Shown here piece by piece: positions 32,699 through 44,645 of a stretch of 64,000 nt of DNA. Numbering within the stretch: the first letter of the stretch is position 1; every line of letters starts with the position of its first letter. Location: positions 29,169,130 to 29,233,129 of the forward strand of contig NC_073691.1 in NCBI RefSeq assembly GCF_029784155.1. Direction: 5' to 3'. Origin of the DNA: Uranotaenia lowii (taxonomy: Eukaryota; Arthropoda; Insecta; Diptera; Culicidae). The position numbers and the translations under genes are program-made. Below the pieces are notes generated by a model. That model worked only from the letters and a program-made list of their open reading frames with translations, did no database searches and was not told the origin of the DNA.

Positions 32699-34096
32699 AA
32701 AACTGGCTAATCCAGGTATTATTGGATGGCAACCCTGGGTGTGGTGTTGATGGTGTTACTTATTACAAGTAGAAGAAAAAATGTTGTTTTTTTGGTGAAA
32801 TAATGGTTTTTGTTGAGTTTTATTTGTTAAAGCGAATTTTGAGGTGATTGTGCTTAGAAGATTTGTGAAGTTTTAGTGAGAAGTGTTAACTATGAAGTGC
32901 AATTTATGTTTAAATATTTGTATTTTTTGTTTCCTTTGTGAGTCGAGAAAATGGCAGCAACTCGAAAAGCCTTTAGAAAAATAGCAAGTCATTTTTTGAA
33001 AGAAGATGGCGCTGTTATGCCTTTTTTCTCAAGTGATTTTCATCACGAGATAGCGCTGTTATGAGTTTTCGAAAGCTTATTATTCATTTCAAATGGAGAT
33101 GGCGCAACTATAGCTCTATATTTTTGTGCTGCCAGTTCATTAAAATTCGATGTATGGTTTTTTGATGACATCGAGTGGCGAATTTTCACCCGATACCGTT
33201 GCCCACAGAAAAAATGCCTTTGAACAGGATACTAAGATAAGTATATTTTTCATTTCAATTCAAATTTGCTTAATGTATGTGAACCTGACAGATAAAGTTT
33301 TAATAAGCTTGCCAAAAATTCGCAAGAAATAAAGTTCGTTTGTTGTTAGTAGTGAGTTTTTTGGCTACCCGCCGTGAAATCGAAGGTACAAGTGTTCGGT
33401 GATGGATAATTTTCCCGCGTTTATTTCGTACGTGTTTTGCAATGCCGCGTTTGGACGTGTTTTCTCTTGGTTTACCGCGCGCGATAAATGTGTTTTGTAC
33501 GTGTATGATAATTCCAATATTAAATATTTCTAATGAGGTTAAACTCTTTTTTTTCTCTCTCTCCCTCTCCCTTTCTCTCGTTCTTGCTCTTCTCGTTTTA
33601 AACGCGTGATAAAATTCGGTGAGTTGCACCGGTGCCAAGTGCATTGTACGTGTATGACAATGCCACGTTAGGACGTATTTGCTCTAAATAAAAACGCGAC
33701 GATCATTAAATATTCAACTTTGCTTTGATCACATCCCTTCCCAAAGGGAATCCAGATCTTACATATTTACCTTCCCCACTAACAAACCACCCTTCCTGTG
33801 ATGACCGTGGAGATTTAGAGGTGTATTCGGTCTCTAGTAGCAACGGAAGTCGAACTAACAATCCTTCCCTTTCCCCGATGAACCGTAAGGACGTGGCCGG
33901 CGCCGTTATTGACCATATAACATAAGGAACCTTCGAAACGTGTACACAGAAAATGGTAAGCCAATCCCAAGCCCCATTTATTTGGATCTATGTACAATTT
34001 TGATGGTTCTTGTCAATCACGGAGTAGCAACTACTGAAATGTACGGTTTATCTAAGCTCAAGCTCAAGCTCAAAACTGGCTAATCCAGGTATTATT
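32699..34096 (+). mobile_element. Retroelement remnant with 25-bp target duplication and (AAGCTC)n tail
   Basis: A 25-bp direct repeat beginning aaaactggctaatccaggta is present at 32699-32723 and 34072-34096 and brackets 1348 bp. The insert ends in aagctcaagctcaagctc (34054-34071), a microsatellite tail of the kind left by target-primed retrotransposition. Its last 350 bp (33720-34050) is balanced in composition and looks like a non-LTR 3' region. The rest resembles a 5' UTR with internal partial repeats (the block caatgccgcgtttggacgt near 33440 and its variant near 33658). Neither endonuclease nor RT is present, so it is internally deleted or a parasitic non-autonomous form. The family is not assigned. 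Confidence 0.65.
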
Positions 34097-34130
34097 AGGC
34101 ATTAAAAAGACCATAATTTGAATCGAATAT

Positions 34131-34396
34131 GATATGGTCGGGATTCGACCAGACCGAGCTGAACGCCATCAGCATTTTTTCGAGACACTTGAACTTCATG
34201 TGCAAGTATTTTCAACTAGAAACAAAATCTTGGATGTTAATGAGCTAGAATCAATAGTTTATTATTCAAGGAATTCATTTTAATCATTTGTATCCGGTTT
34301 TGCGATCTAAGATATGAATAACTCGAGATTTAGTTTCAGTTGTTTTTAAATTTTCTTATGGCGCTCAGTTCGGTCTGGTCGAAGGCAGGCCATATC
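34131..34396. repeat. Foldback (MITE-like) element
   Basis: The arms of about 41 bp at 34131-34171 and 34355-34396 are inverted copies. They share GATATGG, then TTCGACCAGACCGA, then CTGA-CGCCAT with a few mismatches. The 180-bp loop is AT-rich. I see no clear target duplication. The arms are much more GC-rich than the surroundings. Confidence 0.65.
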
Positions 34397-35549
34397 TGCT
34401 ATTAAAAATGAAAAACAAATTTTGGGCATTGTACCATCAAAATGTTTGCACAATGATACAAAAATGAGCTTAGAAGGCATGATACCAAATTTTGAAAAAA
34501 AAAATCATTCATGTCTGTTGGTATATCAGTAGGTTATTCTTATTCTTATTTTTTTTTATTTTCAACTCGGTATACGCTGAACAAAAATTTTGAAGTAAAT
34601 TTAAGATAATGAAACCTCAACCTCTGTTATGACTGAAAAATCAATACAGAATAATGTGCGCGCTTCGCTGGCAATGTACGAACTCTCAGTTTTTTTTTCG
34701 ATTGAATTTGAATTCCATCACGTTAATAAAATCGATTTTCTATCACATTTTAGTATTGATTGTTGATTTGGTTTCATTTCGCTATAGATTTAGGTATCAA
34801 AGTCTTCCCAGGTCAGTTCTTTAATAAAATAAGAAAAAAGAGTAAATTCTGTCGGAATTTGAATGTATATTGAATTTATTATTTAATTTCATCTCGTTCC
34901 GAGTAAGGCTCTTTAAAACGCCTTCACTTTTAATCGATACTCCTAAACACACCCACAGATTGCGTCTGAAACAACGAAAATCAATAACGATATTTACTCA
35001 CACATTTACTGACCTACCTTGAAGAGGATTGTTTTTTTTTTTCAATCCTCGGGATGCGAACACAGTCAGGATATATTTTTATGAGCTCCAAATTATATCC
35101 TCGCACAGCATCCATCCCACCTCATGTGCTCATTTAAAATGGGGGAGGTGGGTGTGTGAAAACGAGACTCCTAACTTTAAAATCAGCAAGAGGAGAAACC
35201 CAACAAATACATTATAAAAAAAAAAACAAAACCTCCGAACCAAAAGGGGTTCAAATCCCGGCCGTCGTCCCGCCATTAAGTAGAAGCTATCAGACCGAGG
35301 ACTTTCCTCGAGTGACCACGCGACTGTGAAATTTTGTTCGTACCCTGGTGCCCCTCTTAATGGCTACCGGTTCTGGTTCATACATATGGGCCTTGGAAAA
35401 GGTTCAAAATCGTCCGAACGAAAACAAACAGCTTCCGGTTGAACTTTTGTGAGCGAAAAATCGATTGAATCAGGACTCATTCGTTAAGAAAACAAATAAT
35501 GATTATAAAATATAAAAAATCCAAAGTAAAGAAATTCAAAACTAAGGAA
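34397..35549. other. AT-rich to mixed region with a B-box-bearing fragment
   Basis: No gene is recognised. Between about 35245 and 35400 the composition is balanced and GGTTCAAATCC (35249-35259) is a perfect RNA polymerase III B box. No A box lies upstream at the proper distance, so this may be a 5'-truncated SINE. A T-run lies near 35030. Confidence 0.35.
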
Positions 35550-36896
35550 AAAACAAAAATGACAAAAATGACAAAAATGACAAAAATGACAAAAATGACA
35601 AAAATGACAAAAATGACAAAAATGACAAAAATGACAAAAATGACAAAAATGACAAAAATGACAAAAATGACAAAAATGACAAAAATGACAAAAATGACAA
35701 AAATGACAAAAATGACAAAAAAGACAAAAATGACAAAAATGACAAAAATGACAAAAATGACAAAAATGACAAAAATGACAAAAATGACAAAAATGACAAA
35801 AATGACAAAAATGACAAAAATGACAAAAATGACAAAAATGACAAAAATGACAAAAATGACAAAAATGACAAAAATGACAAAAATGACAAAAATGACAAAA
35901 ATGACAAAAATGACAAAAATGACAAAAATGACAAAAATGACAAAAATGACAAAAATGACAAAAATGACAAAAATGACAAAAATGACAAAAATGACAAAAA
36001 TGACAAAAATGACAAAAATGACAAAAATGACAAAAATGGCAAAAATGACAAAAATGACAAAAATGACAAAAATGACAAAAATGACAAAAATGACAAAAAT
36101 GACAAAAATGACAAAAATGACAAAAATGACAAAAATGACAAAAATGACAAAAATGACAAAAATGACAAAAATGACAAAAATGACAAAAATGACAAAAATG
36201 ACAAAAATGACAAAAATGACAAAAATGACAAAAATGACAAAAATGACAAAAATGACAAAAATGACAAAAATGACAAAAATGACAAAAATGACAAAAATGA
36301 CAAAAATGACAAAAATGACAAAAATGACAAAAATGACAAAAATGACAAAAATGACAAAAATTACAAAAATTACAAAAATTACAAAAATTACAAAAATTAC
36401 AAAAATTACAAAAATTACAAAAATTACAAAAATTACAAAAATGACAAAAATTACAAAAATTACAAAAATTACAAAAATTACAAAAATTACAAAAATTACA
36501 AAAATTACAAAAATTACAAAAATTACAAAAATTACAAAAATTACAAAAATTACAAAAATTACAAAAATTACAAAAATTACAAAAATTACAAAAATTACAA
36601 AAATTACAAAAATTACAAAAATTACAAAAATTACAAAAATTACAAAAATTACAAAAATTACAAAAATTACAAAAATTACAAAAATTACAAAAATTACAAA
36701 AATTACAAAAATTACAAAAATTACAAAAATTACCAAAATTACCAAAATTACAAAAATTACAAAAATCACAAAAATTACAAAAATTACAAAAATTACAAAA
36801 TTACAAAATTACAAAAATTACAAAAATAACAAAACTTACAAAACTTACAAAAATTACAAAAATTACAAAAATTACAAAAATGACAAAAATTACAAA
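35550..36896. repeat. 9-bp satellite in two homogeneous blocks
   Basis: Direct tandem copies of ATGACAAAA fill about 35550-36360 (near 89 copies) and then switch abruptly to ATTACAAAA for about 36360-36896 (near 59 copies). Single variants occur inside the blocks: AAGACAAAA near 35720, ATGGCAAAA near 36036, and one ATGACAAAA inside block 2 near 36440. Towards the right end copies degenerate (ccaaaatt, acttac). Because the period is a multiple of three, no stop arises and long open frames appear on both strands; these are artefacts, not genes. Confidence 0.95.
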
Positions 36897-37800
36897 CAAG
36901 ACTATCATCCATCTTAAGATATCAGTCATCTTCAAAACAAAATGATGGCAATCAAAATAAAAGAAGCGAAAAACTGATAGACCAAACAACAGAAACAACC
37001 CATTCATCGAGCGTCAAAAAACCGGTCGACAATCTGATGATGATGGTGGTGCTGCCGGGAATTAGTTGTGAAAGTGGCGGATGATTTTTCGGGAAATTGT
37101 TTAATAAAAACTTCGGAGGTTTTACAACACCCACCCAGAACCTCGGCCTTCACGTTTTGTGAGAGAAAGGGTGAATTTTGGTCGCGTAAAAAACTTTTTC
37201 GAAAAGACCCTGGCCTGTAGTTGAAAAAGCGTATGGAAAAAAGAGGGGACCTTCGAAAGTGAAATCGAATGTGTGAATGACGACGATGGCGAACGATGAA
37301 TGAATGAATGAATGAGTATTTCACAGGACAAGTTTCGTAGAGCTACCGTTTGATGATTTGTTGAATGGTGGCTGCCTTTGAGGTGAGGACAAGAAGAAGC
37401 GTGGTCCGTTTTGCAAACTTTTCCGGCTGAAAGGAATTTCTCAAACTGCCTTCCCATATATGAATGTTCGATTGGCTCCTTTCATGCTGATGATGGTGAT
37501 ACTCTTGTTGGTGAGGCTGTTGAAAATGATGATGATGTTGATGATGATGACGAGGATGTGTTCGCAAAAGTGCGAACACGTGTGATCCCTGAGAGGAAAA
37601 TTCCTGCTAGCATTCAACTACCTACTATCGACTTGTCTCGCACAAGGGGATAATTTGATAAATGCTGTATAGTTTTTCATTGACTGGAACTACAAAGGCT
37701 GATCGCGACAGCAGCAGTTGTAATGAGCTAATTGGCTGCCATTGATTGAACGGAGAGAGATTTGATTAATTCGAAATAGTAGGTATGATTAAAAACTAAT
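36897..37800. other. GC-richer island with an acidic 80-codon open frame
   Basis: Composition is balanced, with (GAAT)n near 37297-37317 and GATGAT-type microsatellites near 37488-37560. The plus frame 37411-37653 contains the Asp-rich stretch ENDDDVDDDDEDVF, created by the trinucleotide repeat, followed by a non-repetitive tail (VRTRVIPERKIPASIQL). It could be an exon or pure chance. I recognise no domain and see no clear acceptor. Confidence 0.3.
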
Positions 37801-38373
37801 TAAATCTACTGTGCTACTGCGAGTTAGAATTTCTCTTTCGTTCTGACTGTTTCCATATTTTAACAAAACTGCTTTTAGGAATTTATTTTTTATGTACAGC
37901 TTGCATATGAAAGTAAATTTTTGAATATCACAGGATGTCAGATTTGCAGAAGATGTAAAAATACAAAAAAAAAAAATGTAAAATTGAAAGCTGACCTGTG
38001 CCAAATTCCAGCTTAATCGGATTTGATAGTGAAAAAGTTGAAATCAAGTGAAATAGTGAATTGTGAAAAAGTTCTAATCAAAATCGTTCGTTCTGCTGTT
38101 TTCACCTGATTCTCATGCTCCCAATCAGTTCAATTTTCTCTCTTCCCGGAATTCTGTCGACTGTTCACATCAGACAGAGATCGGATTTCCGGAATTAACC
38201 GTTACCGGTTAGTCAAAAAGCGTAGCGTTATCTCCATGTTTTATTGAATCACATGCTGAACTATTCTAAAATATTCCCTTATTGAAAACAGGATTCCAAT
38301 TTCCGAAAATATTGATTATAGGTTAGCTTTGGGTGGCTCTAGACACTCTTTTTAAGTGCTTTTATATTTCCGT
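37801..38373. other. AT-rich spacer, nothing recognised
   Basis: Unremarkable AT-rich DNA between the island and the family D element. Confidence 0.4.
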
Positions 38374-38375
38374 AA

Positions 38376-39893
38376 ACTGGAGGAACTTTGATCACTTTTT
38401 TCATTCATTTTTGAATATTTTGTAAGAAGTTGCTTTTTCGTAATACCTTAAAGCTTTAAAACACTAACTGAGGTGGGGAGTATTAAACATGATTATTGAT
38501 TGCAGTTAATTCAAACGACGTTGGTGGTTATAATGAAATGTTTGTTACAAAACCAGATTTCGAGTTTCGGGTTAACTTTGATCATTATGGTTTTTACGTA
38601 TCTCAACATCCTCAAATTTATTGTTTTGATGCCATTTAGCACAGAAGGCTCAAAATATTGATAAAAGTAATTTTTGGTTTGGACTTAATTGAATTTTTCA
38701 ACGTTTTCTTTCAAAAACAAATATACTCAAAAGATGGACAATTTTGCTGCATACATTTAGGGGCAAAAATTATGAATAAAAACAAATGAAATTTAACCAT
38801 CATGCAATATCAAAGGTCCTCAAACTGTTCCCAAGTTTCTTTTTTTACATTGAAAGTTAACCATTTGATTGGGTTTTAAGCCATTTGTTCTATACAGACT
38901 TTCTTATAGAAAATGTCCGTTTTTTTCAATATCCAAAAAATATATTATAATGACCATAAAAATAACTCTAAAACTTTACCTATACAAAGGAAAAAAGATA
39001 ACTTTCATATAAAACAACCCATTTGCTTATGAATGCTATCATTTTGACAGGAGAGGTGTTTGTTTGTGAGTCTTCGAAAAAAAAAACAGATATTTTAAAA
39101 CTTTGGGTCCACGAACTGCCATAACAACATTTTTCGTAATCAAATAACATCACCTTTCACATATTTGCTTTATTTGCTTGATAAGTTTTCAAGCTTTACA
39201 TACTTTCCTTTTCCCGTTTCTTCCCTGAAAAAAGGAGGGGTGATGAATCTTAAAAATAACCTCTCATATAAAATATGGTTTCAATTGATTGAAACGTTTT
39301 TAAAACTATGCAATAAAAGCTCCCCCATTCATGGCTCCGTACTGTATGGAATTTTTCTTTTAAAAAAAATAGAAACAGTTTTTGGACTAGAAAACTTTTT
39401 CTTTCAAATTTGGTTTCATTTGTTTGATAAGTTCTCAAGTAATACAAAAAATTGTGCGGAACTAAATGAGGGACGAAAAATTAAAAACATTTCCGTAGGT
39501 CGTCCCACTGTTCTTATGCTTTTTTTAAATTTTAATTTAACCACTTGATAGGGTTTTTACTTTTTAGACAATCCTAAACCAAAAAAAAAGTTGAACTTTC
39601 ACAATAAACATTTGCTCCTAAATGCTTCAATTTGATCAGGAGAGATGTTTTTTTGGGAGCCTTAAAAAAACCAGATATTTTATGATTTTAAAATTACATT
39701 TTAAGTAAAATATAAAATCTCCTAATAATAACCAAATTTAGCTTATTTGCAACTTAATGTATAGGCTTTTAAAAGTAGTAAACAATTTTTAGATATTTCA
39801 ACTTTATACTCAGTTAATGATGATTACCTGCAAAAATTTCATGTTGATAAAAATTACCCCGCTGATCAAAGTTCCCTCAGTTTACAGTAGCTG
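38376..39893. repeat. Family D TIR element, copy 2, with internal tandem duplication
   Basis: The left end gtaaactggaggaactttga (38376) and right end tcaaagttccctcagtttac (to about 39893) are imperfect inverted repeats. The interior matches the copy at 8564-9512 in reverse. A segment is present twice in direct orientation: about 38830-39100 corresponds to about 39490-39690, sharing the pair of blocks ctgttc followed by aggagaggtg or aggagagatg. So the element carries a roughly 640-bp internal duplication or is two overlapping partial copies. The 127-codon frame at 39165-39548 has no recognisable domain. Confidence 0.6.
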
Positions 39894-42507
39894 TCTTAGG
39901 GTTAATACCGAGTAAAAAGTTTCGATTTTCAAGATTTTGGGAAGATAAAAATCTATAAACAACGATAACCAAATAGATATTTTCTGGTTGTCGCGTTCTG
40001 CTTAGTTGATACTGGATTAAGTCATCGGGGGGCCCGGAGCAATATTTCTCGGGGGCCCCTAAGATTCGATTTTTTTTTCAAAAGCCATCCCAGAGAATAC
40101 AAAACATTTTAAACGTGTTAAAAACCTGAATATGAATTCAGTATACTGTTTTAAAAAGCCATGTTTACTGTTTTCCAATAAAAATTGTTAATTAATCACG
40201 GGCAAACATTGTGGAAGAGTTAAGAAATTTCTCAAAAATGAAAGCTCTGATTTGAGCTACAAAATTTAAAAGTTAATTCAATTTTTTTTTCAATACCCTT
40301 ATTACCAACTAATGTTATCTGATTTAGTATAACGATCAGAAAGATATTTAAATGTTTTTCATTTCATCATTGTTCGTCAGGTTTGTTCTTCATTGAGAAA
40401 TATTCACCTAATGGCAATTGGGAAGAATCATGAAGATTTGAAACAAAGAATATTTACAACATTCAAAAAAATAAACAAAATAATTAAATTCAAATTCTAT
40501 AGTGATACATTTATGAGTGTTTTAGAATTAAAAGCTTTAAATCAGGTTATATTCAAAACCAAAATTTTATGTCTTAAATCTAAATAATGTTTTCAAATCA
40601 AGTTTTGAGAAACAAAATATGAAATAAATAAAAAATGAAAAATTCAAAGTTACAATCAAAGCCCAAGCAGAAATTGCACCAAATGTGTATTTCAATTTTA
40701 TATTTTTGAAATACAAAAAAAACAACATTTTCTTGAGATGTTTATCTATATGATTCTCTCAGATAAAAAGAATAATAATTATTATTCTAAATGTGACAAA
40801 AGTTTCATTCGATGCTATTTACCAAAACGAAAGAAGTATTAGTGAAAAAAGGATCAATTGAAAAAAAAAATTAAGAATAGAGATAAAATGTTTAAAACAC
40901 AGAATCAGTTATCATTAAAAAAGTTCTATTAGGAGTTCAAATAAGTTTAGTACCTTAAACTAAGATCCTGAATTCTAAAAAAATCTGAAGAACCATGAAA
41001 CTGAACTTCAGTAATTGAAGAAACAACAAAAGACTTGAAAATCTCAATGACTTGAATCTGGAAAAAGATAAGATTAAAAACATAGAAAATTTTTTAAGAG
41101 AATCACTCAATGGTGTAAGCAACTCAACTATAAGACGTTTTTAATGATAATTTGAGAATAATCATTTGAAAAATGATATGCTGATTTCAGGATATTTACT
41201 TCAGTAGATGATATAATTTTGGTTAAATCAGTTGAAAATGTAACAATACGAATTTCAAGTCTTAGACAGAAATTGGGATGGAAATTCAATAAAGAAACTC
41301 GGTACTGTCGATTGGTCCATTTAAATTAGTTTTTTTTATTAACAGATTTTATGTTCAAAAAAGAGAGGAAAAAGGGTTTAGAACTTATAAACCAACGGAA
41401 ATTTCAAAAATGAGGATTGAAATGTTAAATCCGCAATTTACCCGGATATTGCCCGGGTGAAATTCTGAAATGTTTATAACAAAGCTTCTCTGTTATCTCT
41501 TAGCACTGTGAGCTCAATTTGGCGAAATTAGCTGCTATTTTAGTGCAGTAACCATAATTTGGAAAGTTGTAAGTAATGAAAATGAGAATATATTTTTTTC
41601 TATTTTACCTGTTCTGTACAGAATATCCTGAATAACAAGTTTCGATAAAAAAAAGAACATTTGAGCGGTTTTTTTCTTCATATTCTCCTTAATTATTTTT
41701 CGAATTCGGTTTACATTATTTTTTTCAGATTTTATAAAAAAATTTTAAATTCAATTCCAAGATTTTGACATTGTCAGCTAGAAAAATGCGAAAGAACTCC
41801 TTCACTGCTTACTCTAGGCGGCCCGTTAACTTATGTAAGAAAAAAACTATTCTAGATATTATTTTATTTTCAATTTTTCTAGTTTTGATTTCATTCCATA
41901 GATTTCTGAATATTGAAGTAGAATGATTGAAGTAATGTTAAAACTTTTGTTTTCCCTCGGGGGGGATTCACTCAGACACGATGGTTGCTACTTTTTGTTT
42001 CGCATATTATCCATCCGATGCCTTACTTTTTTGCCAAATGCATCGTGGTGAATTGTGTTACAATTTTTGTTATCCCATTTCTCTCACATTTTCACCAACT
42101 ATTCAATTTCTTCTACCCAAAGCGCTCTAGCTTTGATCTTTCCACCTATAATACTTTCATGTTCTTTCTAAATATTCTACCTTGAATTTTCACAACTCGC
42201 CGAAATGCCAAAAATTAAATAAGGATGGGTAAAGATGGAATTGGATTTTAAAGGCTGCTGTTGCTGATTGTTAGATATGATTTAACCCTCTGGTGGAAAA
42301 TGCAGATTTGCTTTGGCACGACATTTGATGTGATTTCACGAATCTCAATACAAAGATTCACTCAGACACGTTTGTCGCTAACAAGAATAGATCAATGACT
42401 GACTTTGTTCCGTTTGTTTTGCCGTTGTTTTTGAACAGTAGAACGAAGAAAAAAATTCCGTCAAAACTTCAGTTTCCAGTTATCTGCACTGATTCTACAG
42501 GCTTTGA
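39894..42507. other. AT-rich region, possible unclassified repeat
   Basis: Mostly AT-rich. Near 40024-40062 the phrases cggggggcccggagcaa and tctcgggggcccc recur back to back. A GC patch cggatattgcccgggt near 41443-41460 resembles the family M terminus. The direct repeat gattcactcagacacg occurs at 41965-41980 and 42355-42370. No gene is supported. Confidence 0.35.
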
Positions 42508-42509
42508 TA

Positions 42510-43505
42510 CACGGAAAATAAAAAAAAAGGTAAAATTTACCATTTTGCGAGGTGATTTTTTTCCACCCCTCTTTCGAGGTAAATGTTACCTTTTTCGCAT
42601 TCACCTAGCAAAATTGTAAATAATACCGTTTTTTCTATTTACTAATATGAAAGGTAAATGATAGTTGGTTTGATTGTTTTTTTTGCTCAATAAAAATAAA
42701 AACTAAATTCATTCAAAATTTTATATTTGTTGAAAATAAACAGGGACTTCAACCTTATATTTATTTTTTGTTTGAAAATAATATTGAGGTAAGTCCTTTT
42801 TTGCAAGGCTCGTGGCAATTCGGCTTCGCGTTCTAACGCGCCATATCGGCCACTGAATCCTCCTGCACCGCGTTAACACTTTCATATCCTTTTCTGTTCG
42901 ACTAATCCGGTCAGGTGCGGCTTTTCCGGAATGAAATCTGGAGGATAACGTGGAACACACCTCGAAGCTGGTCCGATCTGCAACAAAAGCAAAGTACTAT
43001 GACGAGAACCAGCACAACTAAATGATATCTAAGAAAATCAATAGTTTTCACCACCTACCATTCTGTTCCGGTTTTCTCATATTGGGCGCACGAATCAAAA
43101 CTTCCCTTCTGATCGACAAAACAGCTTAACCTCAGTAAACGGATTCGGCCAATAGTTACTTCTTTTGAGATTAATTGTACCGTTTTGTTTAGTTCAATCC
43201 AGATCAACTTCACCTCGCTAGGAGGTAAGTTTTACCTTATTTGGATTTACCATTTTTTAGGTGTATTATAATTTTTGATTCAGCTTAATTCAGGTGGACT
43301 TCACCTCGCTACGAGGTAAGATTTACCTTTTTTGGATTCATCGTTTGGATCGGTGAATTATACATTTTTTTCAACTTCGATTCAGGCAAATTTTACCTCG
43401 CTGTGAGGTGAGTTTCATCTCGAAGAGGTAGAAGTTACCTTTTAGGCTTTCACGAGCGCTCACCTTGCTATCTCGGTAAATTTAACATTTTTATTATTTA
43501 CCGTG
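42510..43505. mobile_element. TA-flanked TIR element with subterminal repeats
   Basis: The termini are inverted CACGGAAAATAA and CACGGTAAATAA, flanked by TA at 42508-42509 and 43506-43507. The right third has three copies of a CACCTCGCTA-GAGGTAAG type motif (near 43210, 43300 and 43395) and the left end related cgaggtaaatgttacct motifs. Repeated subterminal units of this kind are common in DNA elements with TA targets. It is about 1 kb long with no transposase. The superfamily is inferred only from the TA target. Confidence 0.7.
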
Positions 43506-43694
43506 TATGCTTTCTAGTACATGTGAGTTCTGGATGGTCGTTTCTAACGCTCTGCCCTAAATTTATTACGAAGGTACTATAAGAGATAAACAAATGATGT
43601 CTTCAACAATAATGCTAATCAAACCATGTGCTTTAATTATCTTACACAGTATTAAATAATCTTATACACTTATACACTTACATGATTATTTAAG

Positions 43695-44006
43695 TTATGG
43701 GAATTATGGAATCAGAACCTCGAAATGGATTTAACTTAATTTAAAATTCAAAATTCAGACCTAAATTTCTATGAACAAGCGAGAAAATTTTGAAAAAAAT
43801 GCAGAATTTTTAACTTGGGATGGGTTTTTGAGGTTTTGGCATTAGTTTTTAGTCTAGATTGTTACTCTTGATTAACCATACTCTATTATCTTAATTTATT
43901 TCTGAATTTAAAATTTTAAGTGTAGAGTAGAACACCTAGCTTGCTTTCTTGGATCCTCATGGGGGGGGGTTTAACCCCCAAAACCCCCCCCGTTCCTACG
44001 GCCATG
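43695..44006 (+). mobile_element. Family E hAT-like element, right piece (inverted)
   Basis: It matches 960-1252 and ends CCTACGGCCATG at 44006, directly followed by the 8-bp target GGCTCACA (44007-44014). Its missing left portion lies in the opposite orientation at 45335-47701. The G-run, TTTAACC and C-run core is at 43961-43991. Confidence 0.75.
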
Positions 44007-44645
44007 GGCTCACATTTGCTGAACATATTGCAATTACTTCCGCAAAAGGTTTTTCTGCATTAGGATTCCTGCGTCGAAATACCGATAATTTTGACGACAT
44101 CTATACGTTGAAAGCTGTTTACTGCGCATTAGTACGAAGCATTATGGAATACGCTGTACAGATATGGGCTCCTTTTCAGAGCACACAAAGCTACCGCCTT
44201 GAATGAGTTCAACGTAGTTTTATAAGGTATGCTTTACGACACCTTCCCTGGACTGAACCGCTTCGTCTTCCGTCTTACAAACAAAGATGCGCCCTTGTAA
44301 ATCTGGCCACGCTTGAAAAACGTCGTACCGAACTCCAGCAAACTTTTATTTTTGACACCCTGACTCATGGTGTGGACTCCTCTTACTTACTCCAGCGTTT
44401 CAATTTATACGTATCTACGAGGACACTCCGACAACGCCAGTTTTTCTGGATACCTTACCACCGTACTGCGTATGGTCGAAACCACCCAATCGACAAATGC
44501 TGTGAATGTTTCAATGTAGTGTACCATCTGTTTGATTTCAATGTGTGTAAACGTAAATTTAAACTAGACATAAGTAGAATAACGTAGTTTTTAAGAAATT
44601 CATCTGAATGATAATTTCTTATCCAAAGACCAAGTAATAAATAAA
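44007..44645 (+). pseudogene. R4 retrotransposon 3' part (RT C-terminus and tail), inverted
   Basis: The frame starts exactly at the codons LTFAEHIAI that continue the R4 sequence IDNRLT interrupted at 47709. It then reads YTLKAVYCALVRSIMEYAV, an in-frame TGA at 44204-44206, FIRYALRHLPWTEPLRLPSYK and a stop at 44587. The 3' UTR ends in an A-rich tail near 44645. These are the same C-terminal blocks as in R1 and R2. The segment is the missing 3' end of the minus-strand element at 47702-50475, now flipped to plus. Confidence 0.8.

Noticed and set aside
35477..36917. Open frames of 271-472 codons on both strands
   Set aside because: They are produced entirely by the 9-bp satellite, which never creates a stop; there is no non-repetitive protein content.
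37411..37653. Acidic protein-coding exon
   Set aside because: The acidic run comes from a GAT microsatellite and no acceptor or donor frames the ORF; left as an unrecognised open frame.
39165..39548. 127-codon plus-strand open frame as a gene
   Set aside because: It lies wholly within the family D repeat, is Phe/Leu/Lys-rich and matches no transposase pattern.
41965..42370. 16-bp direct repeat gattcactcagacacg as a target duplication
   Set aside because: Similarity continues past the 16 bp into the supposed insert, so this is a short duplicated segment rather than a clean insertion.
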